Origin: a virus
Reading direction: 5' to 3' (one strand)
Virus record (IMG/VR): IMGVR_UViG_3300009165_000001
Coordinates: 1 to 47,455 of that record
DNA length: 47,455 nucleotides
Under the pieces are notes generated by a model. The model was not told the origin of the DNA and searched no databases. It worked only from the letters and a program-made list of their open reading frames with translations. Shown here piece by piece: positions 23,828 through 30,147 of this stretch (the stretch's first letter is position 1; each line of letters begins with the position of its first letter). Position numbers and translations under genes: made by a program.

Positions 23828-24136
23828 TCAATAACAGGGCAACTGCCCCGAGAACTGCGACTCCTGTTCCTCTGCCATGCGCTCGAGCTCCCTCCTGCGC
23901 CGCTCCCCTTCCGCTTCCCCTGACTCCAGCCAAAGGGCAAGCTCGGCACTCTCATCCCAGCACAGGTCACACGAGCAGCCGTGCTCCGCGTGCCACTCGC
24001 CATTCGCCACGGCCCACACACTTCGGTCTCCCAGCATGCTCACTCTCCACAGTTGCCCGTCTGGTCCACGGACCATGGTCAGATGCTCGCCGCGCTCGCT
24101 GGTTCCCTTCTTCTGTACCGTACCCATGGCATACAT
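23828..24136 (-). CDS. Protein of unknown function, CxxC and charged tail (102 aa)
   Basis: From the ATG at 24136 the protein reads MYAMGTVQKKG, a beta-rich first half (TMVRGPDGQLWRVSMLGDRS), then H-x-x-H-x-C-x-C-x-x-C around HAEHGCSCDLCW, and a Glu/Arg-rich helix to the end. The Cys/His cluster may bind zinc. An ATG at 24127 is an alternative. It stands alone on the minus strand in the control region, which suggests a regulator. Confidence 0.6.
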   Translation of the reverse strand: MYAMGTVQKKGTSERGEHLTMVRGPDGQLWRVSMLGDRSVWAVANGEWHAEHGCSCDLCWDESAELALWLESGEAEGERRRRELERMAEEQESQFSGQLPCY

Positions 24137-24203
24137 CTTGCCACTGTAAGCTGCGCTACGCAAGAAGTGTCACTTCGCCCCGGGATGGTGCCGTTTCTCG
24201 TCC

Positions 24204-24226
24204 CATGTGATTCCGCCTACTTGCGC
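24204..24226. repeat. Imperfect 23-bp repeat, copy 1
   Basis: Matches 24287-24309 at 19 of 23 positions. Lies upstream of the rightward structured RNA and of the 102-aa minus gene, so it could serve either. Confidence 0.5.
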
Positions 24227-24286
24227 CGATTGGCATGGAACCAGCGCCGTAGATTGTCGCTCCCATGTTTCCAGATGTAACTTCGC

Positions 24287-24309
24287 CACGTGATTTCGCG
24301 TAGTTACGC
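24287..24309. repeat. Imperfect 23-bp repeat, copy 2, with palindrome
   Basis: Second copy of the 24204 repeat. Its right half is the near-palindrome TCGCGTA-GT-TACGCGA (24296-24311). The two copies are 83 bp apart. Confidence 0.5.
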
Positions 24310-24461
24310 GAGTCGAAGGGTTGGCATCAGGACTGCAATAGCCTCTATCCGTGGATGGCAGGTGGCAGGGAGGGGCGGGAGGCAAGGTTCTGGCGAGCCG
24401 AGAATCGGCGCCACGTACCCCGGGCCCAGTCGGATAACCCAAGACACCGGAGCAGCGTTCT

Positions 24462-24735
24462 TTGACAACTCAACCCTCTGGCGGCAGCGCGAAGCGCTCA
24501 TGCGAGGAAGCTCCCAAGCGGAGAAGGCCACCCGGGCCGCTGACTCGAGCCCAGTAAGCACGCGACGAAACCAGAGGCAATACCAGGACCAAGCCCAATG
24601 ACCGGCGAACCGCGTGAGTCGTCCGGGGCAGGCTGCAACGGTCCGTAGGCGGGAACTCGCAAGCCCGCTGCCCAAGGGGCCTAGCAAGCTGTCCTTGGGC
24701 CTTCGCTGAAGCCCGCAAGCAGATTGCGGGTTTCA
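24462..24735 (+). ncRNA. Structured RNA of about 270 nt, HEARO/omega-RNA-like
   Basis: A dense set of pairings is visible: CCTCTGG (24475-24481) with CCAGAGG (24571-24577); AGCGC-GAA-GCGCT (24486-24498); CACGCG (24559-24564) with CGCGTG (24611-24616), extended by GACTC (24542) with GAGTC (24616); GGGCA (24626) with TGCCC (24669) enclosing GCGGG (24649) with CCCGC (24664); CCAAGG (24672) with CCTTGG (24693); and an 11-bp hairpin at 24708-24734. The first and third cross, so a pseudoknot is implied. The strings GGAAGCTCC and ACCAGAGGCAATACCAGGAC recall my memory of the HEARO (IscB omega-RNA) consensus. No IscB gene follows. The fold is well supported; the family name is tentative, and both ends are approximate. 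Confidence 0.6.
24708..24734 (+). terminator. 11-bp hairpin at the 3' end of the structured RNA
   Basis: GAAGCCCGCAA, loop GCAGA, TTGCGGGTTTC: ten Watson-Crick pairs and one G-U. It ends 15 bases before the next ATG. Only three uridines lie in the 3' arm and none follow, so it may be a processing or stability stem and not a strong terminator. Confidence 0.5.
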
Positions 24736-24749
24736 TGGAGGGAATCCAC

Positions 24750-24989
24750 ATGACGATCTATCCTCGCTTCGTCGGCAAGGTTTCGCTGTACCGCGTTCGC
24801 CTAAACTCCCAGGGCTACAACAGCGACGGTCGCTACTTCGGCATCGGTGACCCGGTCTATCGTGCGGACGATGAGGACTGCACCTTCGAGCACGTGCGCG
24901 CCAAGTCCCGAGCCGAGGCGGCACAGAAGCTAGGTATTTCTCAGGAGCAGCTTCGCAGGCCCACAACCAACGAAAGGCCCGTCCCATGA
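24750..24989 (+). CDS. Conserved small phage protein, GRYFGIGDPVY type (79 aa)
   Basis: The ATG at 24750 has a GGAGGG ribosome site eight bases upstream; an in-frame ATG at 24735 lies in the RNA hairpin. The protein has a compact beta domain with a YNSDGRYFGIGDPVY segment and a helical end (KSRAEAAQKLGIS). Similar small proteins with G-R-Y-[FW]-G-x-G-x-P-[VL]-[YF] occur in many phages; their function is not known to me. It ends in an ATGA overlap. Confidence 0.75.
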   Translation: MTIYPRFVGKVSLYRVRLNSQGYNSDGRYFGIGDPVYRADDEDCTFEHVRAKSRAEAAQKLGISQEQLRRPTTNERPVP

Positions 24990-25276
24990 AACGCATCCAG
25001 ATCACCGCCCTTGTCATCGCCCAGTTCATCTCGCTCGGCTACATCTACGGCGCGGAGAAGCCAGCCGTCATCAAGAAGGCGGACCTCCCAGCGCTCAAGG
25101 GCGGCAAGGTCGCCAAGAACTCCGACGGTATCCCGAGTTGCACCACGGGCCGCGCCAAGGTGCAGAGCTCGACCCTGGGCGACTGGGCGACGGCCCACAA
25201 GGACCATGCGTGCGCCGGGGTGGCCGAGGTGTACGTCTGCCGGGCCGGCAAGAACCTGTCCGTTCGTTGCGAGTAG
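24986..25276 (+). CDS. Secreted or periplasmic small protein (96 aa)
   Basis: Starts MKRIQITALVIAQFISLGYIYGAEK, a classical signal sequence with likely cleavage after YGA. The mature part has four Cys (PSCTT, HACAG, YVCRA, VRCE), suggesting two disulphides in an oxidising compartment. Its start overlaps the previous stop as ATGA. A role at the host envelope, such as exclusion or inhibition, would fit, but there is no recognised domain. Confidence 0.7.
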   Translation: MKRIQITALVIAQFISLGYIYGAEKPAVIKKADLPALKGGKVAKNSDGIPSCTTGRAKVQSSTLGDWATAHKDHACAGVAEVYVCRAGKNLSVRCE

Positions 25277-25563
25277 CGACGCGCGGCTTATGTGGTGTGC
25301 AAGCCGACTGAACACCACGCAAAAAAGCGGGACGGCTCTGCGGACTGGGCGCGCGACCAAAATACATGCCTGGGCTGGCAGTCGGGTTTCGACTGTGCTC
25401 CGTGAGGGAACCATGTGAACCAGATACCCAAGGCGAAACCCGGCCACCTCCCGGCCGGGTCTGCGGACAAGCCCAACCCGCACTGATGAGCGACGGAGAG
25501 CGGAGGCGCTACCAAGGCACAAAGCGTGTCCTGATTCGACCGTAGCAAACCAAGGAGACGACG
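25277..25563 (+). other. Structured non-coding leader
   Basis: There is no convincing gene. It contains a hairpin GCAGTCG-GGTTT-CGACTGT (25378-25396) followed by the hammerhead-like core, then 70 bases leading to an AAGGAGACG ribosome site for the 109-aa gene. Confidence 0.55.
25434..25491 (+). ncRNA. Candidate type II (permuted) hammerhead ribozyme
   Basis: The core reads C-GAAA (25434-25438), stem III CCCGGCC/GGCCGGG (25439-25445 with 25453-25459), U-C (25460-25461), stem I TGCGG/CCGCA (25462-25466 with 25478-25482), then CTGATGA (25483-25489) and G-C. The A of GAAA pairs with the U before the cleavage site, as required, and cleavage would follow C25461. All conserved core bases are in register. 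The weak point is open stem II: only G25490-C25434 and C25491-G25433 pair cleanly next to the core. It lies in the leader of the early arm. Confidence 0.65.
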
Positions 25564-25893
25564 ATGACCAAGACGACGACGATCGCGACCACGACTGACG
25601 GCATCCAGCTCTATCGCATCACTCGCGGAGACGCCGAGCACCTCATGATGGCCCCCGCGGTGTCCGGTGGCTTCTGCGCCGTCGCACTCGACGCGCGCAA
25701 CGCGCTCGGTGACATCTACCACGACGGTCGCGATATCCTCGCGGCGCTCCCGGGGTCCCTTGCTCGCGGTCGTGCCGTCCAGGCTGACGAGCTTCCGTCT
25801 ATCATTCGCGCGCTGACCACCGCGGCGAGGCGCCCCGTGAATTCTGACGACGGCAGCGAATGCTCCGCTATCGTCGCTCGCCTGCGGCGGTAG
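25564..25893 (+). CDS. Protein of unknown function (109 aa)
   Basis: Begins MTKTTTIATTTDGIQLYRIT with a good AAGGAG ribosome site. It is a mixed alpha/beta, soluble protein with no cluster of metal ligands. A central NALGDIYHDGRDILAALPG segment and a basic C-terminus (VARLRR) are visible. It is the first gene after the hammerhead candidate. Confidence 0.7.
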   Translation: MTKTTTIATTTDGIQLYRITRGDAEHLMMAPAVSGGFCAVALDARNALGDIYHDGRDILAALPGSLARGRAVQADELPSIIRALTTAARRPVNSDDGSECSAIVARLRR

Positions 25894-25963
25894 GCGCGCC
25901 CGCGCCTCGTGCGCGGCAGCTCCACCCGAACGCGAGCGGAGCTGCCGGACAGGAGGATATCCC

Positions 25964-26182
25964 ATGGCCATCATCTGCACCGATAATAGCCCCTACGAGG
26001 TGTTCTGCATCCAATCCGTGCCCCCTGCTGGCGGACCAGTGGTAGCTGTCTCGCCGACCTACGCATGCGCGCACGGCAGTTCTCACGTCAATGTGGGCTT
26101 CTTCATGTGCCCGGCCGACGCGCGCAAGCTGGCGGCTGACCTGCTCGCGGGGGCGGACTTCGCGGATGGTAAGGGCGCATGA
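25964..26182 (+). CDS. Small protein of unknown function (72 aa)
   Basis: Starts MAIICTDNSPYEVFCI with GGAGGATATCCC upstream. It contains four Cys and one HVNVGFFMCPADARKLAADLL segment, a strand followed by a helix. It ends in an ATGA overlap with the next gene. The fold may be a small alpha/beta sandwich, but no family is recognised. Confidence 0.7.
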   Translation: MAIICTDNSPYEVFCIQSVPPAGGPVVAVSPTYACAHGSSHVNVGFFMCPADARKLAADLLAGADFADGKGA

Positions 26183-26382
26183 GGCCAGGCGACCGTACGC
26201 CAGAGGAACGGCTCGCGTTCGCGGCTATCACAAACGGCGGCGGCGTTGCCCAAATGCTCATCGTGGCCCGAACCGACGACGAGCGGAAGAAGATCGGGCG
26301 TTACGCTGATCTGGTCATCCGCTGGTACCAACGCGAGGACATCCGACGGACGACCTATGCGCGCATCATGGGGGCAGCATGA
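26179..26382 (+). CDS. Small helical protein (67 aa)
   Basis: MRPGDRTPEERLAFAAITNG opens a fully helical, basic protein with the pattern DDERKKIGRYADLVIRWYQRED. Both ends overlap neighbours by ATGA. It could bind nucleic acid or a host protein, but there is no diagnostic motif. Confidence 0.7.
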   Translation: MRPGDRTPEERLAFAAITNGGGVAQMLIVARTDDERKKIGRYADLVIRWYQREDIRRTTYARIMGAA

Positions 26383-26564
26383 GCCGCGTTGTCCCGTTCC
26401 TGTACCGCTGTGGCCACACGGAGTGGATGGACAAGGGGAGCGAGCCGGAAAAGCGCGACCACTGCACCGACTGTGAGCGAGAGTACCAGGAGAACCGCCC
26501 GCGCCAAACACGGCTCTTCGATAACGAAAGGAAACCACCATGCAATCCGCGACTGTACGATTGA
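26379..26564 (+). CDS. Small zinc-finger-like protein (61 aa)
   Basis: MSRVVPFLYRCGHTEWMDKG has C-x-H, later H-C-T-D-C, a C/H set that could hold one zinc ion. It is basic and Gln/Arg-rich toward the end, as in small nucleic-acid-binding proteins. Its last 25 bases overlap the start of the alanine-repeat gene. Confidence 0.65.
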   Translation: MSRVVPFLYRCGHTEWMDKGSEPEKRDHCTDCEREYQENRPRQTRLFDNERKPPCNPRLYD

Positions 26565-27184
26565 CCCGCGCTCTGCTCCGCGAACACGATGCCTGCTACA
26601 CCGACGCTCAGCTAGACGCGCTCGGCCTGCCTGACGGAGTTGACCTGCTGACGGTGCTACGTCGTGACGACATCCCCGCCGTTGACCGCATCTGGGTGTC
26701 AACACTGCCCGGCGCATGTGTGCCAACCGCGTTGTGGCGTTGGCAGGCGAAGCTCGTAGCGCGCGCGCTAGCCCGCGTGGAGAACACGGATCCGCGTAGC
26801 CTCGCTGTCGTCGCGTTGCTGGACCGACTCGACTCCGGTGAGGACGTTCCGCAGGCGGAACGCGACGCAGCCATGGGCGCAGCCTGGGACGCAACCTGGG
26901 ACGCCAGGGAAGCAGCCATGGGCGCAGCCTGGGACGCCAGGGAAGCAGCCATGGGCGCAGCCTGGGACGCAGCCAGGGCCGCAGCCATGGGCGCAGCCAG
27001 GGCCGCAGCCTGGGACGCAGCCAGGGACGCAGCCTGGGACGCATCCAGGGCCGCAGCCTGGGACGCAGCCATGGGCGCATCCAGGGCCGCAGCCTGGGAC
27101 GCAGTCTGGGCCGCCGCCAGGGCCGCCGAAGAAAAGCAGCAGATCGAGGATCTGATTGCGGTACTCACGGAGCAACCGCGATGA
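26540..27184 (+). CDS. Alanine-rich AAWDA-repeat protein (214 aa)
   Basis: Residues 1-105 form a helical N-terminal domain with Trp-rich DRIWVSTLPGA and LWRWQAKLVARALAR. Residues about 110-195 are built of five-residue units of the form A-A-[WMR]-[DGA]-A (AAWDA, AARAA, AAMGA), placing Trp, Met or Arg at every fifth position, like a narrow helical solenoid. A short coiled coil ends the protein. Such repeats are known in phage and bacterial proteins sometimes called Imm-5-like; their role is unclear. The start has AAAGGAAAC upstream. Confidence 0.8.
   Translation: MQSATVRLTRALLREHDACYTDAQLDALGLPDGVDLLTVLRRDDIPAVDRIWVSTLPGACVPTALWRWQAKLVARALARVENTDPRSLAVVALLDRLDSGEDVPQAERDAAMGAAWDATWDAREAAMGAAWDAREAAMGAAWDAARAAAMGAARAAAWDAARDAAWDASRAAAWDAAMGASRAAAWDAVWAAARAAEEKQQIEDLIAVLTEQPR
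26870..27130 (+). repeat. Coding repeat array, 15-nt units
   Basis: The DNA of the AAWDA region is made of imperfect 15-nt units around GCAGCCTGGGACGCA. A 33-nt block starting GGGACGCCAGGGAAG occurs twice in tandem from 26898 and 26931. The low complexity makes length change by slippage likely and could confuse assembly. Confidence 0.8.
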
Positions 27185-27462
27185 CCATGCGACCGACGTG
27201 CGCATGCGGCGCGCCCGCCATCCTGGCCGCCGACGTCTTCCGGGAGGGCGGCACTCGGCCAGCGCGGTTGCTGCTCTGTTCTCCGCTGTGCGCGACGGTG
27301 CGACACCCTGGGACCAAGCTCGACATCTTCTTGGAAGGGCGGGATTTCGTTGCGGTACTTTCGGACATCCGCCCGTGCTGGTGCCCGAGCGCGGCTCACC
27401 CCAGCGTATCGCCCATCGCGCCGTTCTGCCCGCGGCACGGACACCGGAGGATTGCGCCGTGA
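27181..27462 (+). CDS. Cys-rich small protein (93 aa)
   Basis: MTMRPTCACGAPAILAADVF has CACG, then CSPLC, CWC and FCPRHGH near the end: seven Cys and three His that could form two zinc sites. Overlaps both neighbours (ATGA and GTGA). Similar proteins are frequent in phage early regions. The function is unknown. Confidence 0.7.
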   Translation: MTMRPTCACGAPAILAADVFREGGTRPARLLLCSPLCATVRHPGTKLDIFLEGRDFVAVLSDIRPCWCPSAAHPSVSPIAPFCPRHGHRRIAP

Positions 27463-27908
27463 AGCTGGCCGACAGACTTATGGAGCTGAGGGCCGAAGCG
27501 ATGTGCTCACCAAGCCAGGGAATTTCGGCTCCGACCCTACTGCGCACAATCGACAAGCATAGGGTCACAAGCGAGTCCATCGACAGCCCGGAAGACACCG
27601 CCGTCGACTGCATCCAGATTCTCATGGCGTTGGCCAGGGAGTACGAGGAGCACATGGTGAAGCTCCACATGAGACAGGCCCCGCCGATCGTCATCACTCG
27701 AAAGGACCACGCCATGATGATAGGATGCCAACTCATGCCAGAGGGTGAGCTGCGAGACCTGGCCGAAGCTGCCGTGCTGCTCGGCCTCCGCCCCAACGAA
27801 GCGCCGACGGTACTCGGATTGACCTGCGCGCCGTTCAATGATGACGATGTGCGCGCACTCGAATCCATGATCGAAGAACACCAAGGAAAGGCCGCCCAAT
27901 GCCCCTGA
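27459..27908 (+). CDS. Protein of unknown function preceding Sak4-like gene (149 aa)
   Basis: The GTG at 27459 forms GTGA with the previous stop and has GGAGG eight bases upstream. The N-terminal helix (VKLADRLMELRAEAMC) is followed by a mostly helical, acidic body. It overlaps the Sak4-like start by 10 bases. Position suggests a replication or recombination accessory factor. No motif is recognised. Confidence 0.7.
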   Translation: MKLADRLMELRAEAMCSPSQGISAPTLLRTIDKHRVTSESIDSPEDTAVDCIQILMALAREYEEHMVKLHMRQAPPIVITRKDHAMMIGCQLMPEGELRDLAEAAVLLGLRPNEAPTVLGLTCAPFNDDDVRALESMIEEHQGKAAQCP

Positions 27909-28810
27909 AGATCACTCGTGCAATCGACCCCATCCAGGTTGAAACCATCACAGCCTGCATCTACTCGGTGCCAGGCGTCGGGAAGACGTCGACGGCGTTC
28001 ACGGCCGACGACGTGCTGCTGCTCGACTTCGACCGCCGCGTCCACGCCAGCCGCAACCGTGGCGACTCCGTCACCGTCCACACCTGGGCCGACGTGACGT
28101 CCATCGCCAAGGACGACCTGGTCACCTACAAGACCATCGCCGTCGATACCGTCGGGCGCGCCCTCGACGTGCTCTCTCTCTCCATCATGGACGACGACCC
28201 CCGCTTGGGCCGTGGCGGCGCGCTGACCCTGCAAGGGTTCGGGCGGCTCAAGGCCGAGTTCTTGGGCTGGCTCCGCATGATGCGGGGCTTCGGCAAGGAC
28301 GTGGTCATGTTGTGCCACAGCGACGAGCAGAAGGCGGGCGACGACCTGCTCGAGCGCCTCGACGTTCAGGGGGGCAGCAAGAACGAGATCTACAAGTCGG
28401 CCGACGTGATGGGTCGACTCTACGTCCAGGGCGGGAAGCGCTGGCTCAACTTCTCCCCGACGGACACCAGCTTTGGCAAGAACCCGGCTGCCTTCCCGGC
28501 GCTCCAGGTCCCCGACTTTGCCAGGGATCCGTGCTGGCTCGCCGGTGTCATCCAGAAGACCAAGGATGCCATCAACGCCGCGACGGCCGCGCAGGCCGAG
28601 GCCGCCCAGGCCCTGGCCGAGTGGCAAGCCCTGGTCGATGCGACGGACGACGGTCCGAGCTTCGAGGCTCTGGTGGAGAGCAGCAAGACGGCACCGCCTA
28701 GCATCCGGGAGGCTTGCCAGGCCATCCTGAAGGCGCGGGTCAAGGCTGCGGGGTGGAAGTTCAACAAGGAGAGCGGGCGCATCGAGAAGGCACCCGCGGC
28801 GAAGCCGTGA
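27899..28810 (+). CDS. Sak4-like RecA-fold single-strand annealing ATPase
   Basis: The 303-aa protein has Walker A SVPGVGKT (residues about 23-30), a Walker-B-like VLLLDFD strand (38-44), a second acidic strand TIAVDT (about 80), and a basic tail. This matches the AAA_24/Sak4 family of phage annealing proteins, about 250-300 aa, which load on single-strand DNA and promote annealing. A PD-(D/E)XK exonuclease follows 262 bases downstream, the usual partner. The C-terminal 90 residues are Ala-rich and helical, an addition beyond the core. Confidence 0.78.
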   Translation: MPLKITRAIDPIQVETITACIYSVPGVGKTSTAFTADDVLLLDFDRRVHASRNRGDSVTVHTWADVTSIAKDDLVTYKTIAVDTVGRALDVLSLSIMDDDPRLGRGGALTLQGFGRLKAEFLGWLRMMRGFGKDVVMLCHSDEQKAGDDLLERLDVQGGSKNEIYKSADVMGRLYVQGGKRWLNFSPTDTSFGKNPAAFPALQVPDFARDPCWLAGVIQKTKDAINAATAAQAEAAQALAEWQALVDATDDGPSFEALVESSKTAPPSIREACQAILKARVKAAGWKFNKESGRIEKAPAAKP

Positions 28811-29076
28811 AGAAGCGCCGCAACATCATTGCTCGCGCCCTGCTCGACATCGTGGCCCCGCTGTCCAGGTACGAAGGCGAGGTATCCCGCGTGTGGGTGC
28901 AAGGAGTGACACCGGAAGTCGAGCAGGCACGGATCGTTTCCATGGAACGTCGCCTGATCCACGATGTAGGCAAGATGAACAGGAAGGCTCGTAGAGCATT
29001 CGTTGCGGCCAAGAGCAGCGGAAAGGACACGGAGAAGGCTTTCCGTCTCGCCGTCGCGAAGGGCAGGATACCGTGA
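28807..29076 (+). CDS. Small basic helical protein (89 aa)
   Basis: A GTG start with GTGA overlap, reading VKKRRNIIARALLDIVAPLS. Strongly basic and helical, with a C-terminal segment MNRKARRAFVAAKSSGKDTEKAFR. It lies between the annealing ATPase and the exonuclease, so binding of DNA or of either enzyme is plausible. No family is recognised. Confidence 0.7.
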   Translation: MKKRRNIIARALLDIVAPLSRYEGEVSRVWVQGVTPEVEQARIVSMERRLIHDVGKMNRKARRAFVAAKSSGKDTEKAFRLAVAKGRIP

Positions 29077-29687
29077 GGTTCTCCGTCTCAGACCTGGAAA
29101 CATGGCGTCGGTACAAGGAGGACGAGGACCAGGACATCGGCGTCCTGCTGCGCCGCCTGGCCCACGTAGACCCGCCGACGCCCGCCACGCTCGCTGGCCG
29201 TGCGCTGGCCAAGTGGTTCGAAGCGGGCCATGAGGGAGAGCACGAGTCGGCCTACATGGACGGCTGGACCTTCGACTTCGCGATCGACGGCTCGCTGTCG
29301 CTCCCCAGGTGGCGCGAGCTGCCCACCGAGAAGACCTTCGCCACCCCGAGCGGCCCGGCCACCCTGTCTGGGCGCGTGGACGGTTACGACGGGTACACCG
29401 TCCGCGACCAGAAGCTGACCGAGCGCTGGGAGGCCGACCGCTACGCCGACAGCATGCAGTGGCGGGCGTACCTTTCGATGCTCGGGGCGGGCAGGTTCAT
29501 GTATGACGTCTTCGAGGCCAAGATCGTCGGCTCAAAGGTACGCGTGTCCGGGTTCCAGCAGCTTGGCCTATGGCGGTACCCGGCCCTTGACCAGGACGTG
29601 GCCGCCGCGGTTGGTGAGCTGGCAGAAGTGTTCGCGAGGCACGGTGCGAAAATCGAACTGCTCAAGACGGAAGCGAGGAAACCATGA
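29073..29687 (+). CDS. PD-(D/E)XK exonuclease (RecB/Cas4-like)
   Basis: A 204-aa protein starting at GTG 29073 (GTGA overlap). Motifs are in order: SGRVDGYDGYTVRDQK, giving the acidic Asp and the D-x-K pair (about 100-115), then DRYADSMQWRAYL with the Q-x-x-x-Y helix of RecB-family nucleases (about 125-137). It would resect double-strand ends for the Sak4-like ATPase. The length is typical of a minimal domain. No Cas4 Cys cluster is present, so an iron-sulphur cluster is unlikely. Confidence 0.8.
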   Translation: MRFSVSDLETWRRYKEDEDQDIGVLLRRLAHVDPPTPATLAGRALAKWFEAGHEGEHESAYMDGWTFDFAIDGSLSLPRWRELPTEKTFATPSGPATLSGRVDGYDGYTVRDQKLTERWEADRYADSMQWRAYLSMLGAGRFMYDVFEAKIVGSKVRVSGFQQLGLWRYPALDQDVAAAVGELAEVFARHGAKIELLKTEARKP

Positions 29688-29926
29688 TGACGGACCAGGA
29701 GATGCAGGCATCCATCGGCGAGAAGGTGCGACACGTGCTCGACGCGCTGGCGCAGGAGTGCCACAACGATGCGCAGGTGGCCATCGTGCTCGGGGCGCTC
29801 GTCGGCGTTGTCAACGGCGCTATGGGCGACGAGATGCGAGAGCTGCTCCACACCATGGTGACCCGCGGGCTGGTCGCGGGGAAGGAGGCGGCAGACCTGC
29901 GCGCCGCCACGGTGGCGAGGGCCTGA
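29684..29926 (+). CDS. Small helical protein (80 aa)
   Basis: MMTDQEMQASIGEKVRHVLDAL, helical throughout, with a hydrophobic middle (IVLGALVGVVNGAMG) too interrupted for a sure membrane span. It starts in an ATGA overlap with the exonuclease stop. No motif; possibly a partner of the nuclease or the following membrane protein. Confidence 0.7.
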   Translation: MMTDQEMQASIGEKVRHVLDALAQECHNDAQVAIVLGALVGVVNGAMGDEMRELLHTMVTRGLVAGKEAADLRAATVARA

Positions 29927-29928
29927 CC

Positions 29929-30147
29929 GTGCTCGCCCAAGTCGTCATCGCCGTGGGACTGGCCGTCGGGCTGAGCGTCGGCTCGTTCATCTACGGCGTC
30001 CTTGTCGGGCGCCAGGAGCGCGACGGCGAGCTGGCGGACCTGCGACTGACCAACGCCGCGCTCGAGCGCCAGGTGGTGAAGTTGTCCAGGGTGGCCGAAA
30101 GGCTCGCCAAAGGGGAGACCGATGCAAAAGCTCGTCCTTGCAATTGA
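29929..30147 (+). CDS. Single-span membrane protein with coiled coil (72 aa)
   Basis: A GTG start at 29929. Residues 3-27 are a membrane helix (VVIAVGLAVGLSVGSFIYGVL). The remainder is a coiled coil (LADLRLTNAALERQVVKLSR). It overlaps the 5' nuclease start by 26 bases. The topology resembles i-spanins or small anchors, but the early-gene location argues for a membrane-tethered accessory protein. Confidence 0.65.
   Translation: MLAQVVIAVGLAVGLSVGSFIYGVLVGRQERDGELADLRLTNAALERQVVKLSRVAERLAKGETDAKARPCN

Larger units (their letters stand above)
24137..24461. other. Non-coding leader with imperfect repeats
   Basis: No credible gene. Two related 23-bp segments at 24204-24226 and 24287-24309 share CA-x-GTGATT-x-CGC-x-TA-x-TT-x-CGC (19 of 23 bases). 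The related strings GTCACTTCGCC (24169) and GTAACTTCGCC (24277) precede them. A near-palindrome TCGCGTAGTTACGCGA lies at 24296-24311. These look like protein-binding sites ahead of the structured RNA. Confidence 0.5.

Noticed and set aside
24304-24687. Minus- and plus-strand frames of about 100-127 codons over the structured RNA
   Set aside because: Composition is non-protein-like, and the base pairing explains the sequence better.
24462-24735. Group I intron, RNase P RNA or tmRNA
   Set aside because: The P/Q/R/S elements of group I introns, the tmRNA acceptor and tag frame, and most RNase P conserved blocks are missing.
22384-24749. CRISPR array or tRNA cluster in the gene-poor region
   Set aside because: Repeats are too few and irregular for CRISPR, and no cloverleaf with a T-loop GTTCGANTC and acceptor pairing was found.
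25011-25418. Plus frame overlapping the secreted protein and continuing to 25418
   Set aside because: Arg/Ser/Pro-rich shadow of the 96-aa gene, and the tail part runs into the structured leader.
26768-28627. A 619-codon minus-strand frame with Gly-Cys-Val/His-rich repeats
   Set aside because: It is the complement of the AAWDA repeat and of the Sak4-like gene; the repeats are a consequence of the sense repeats.
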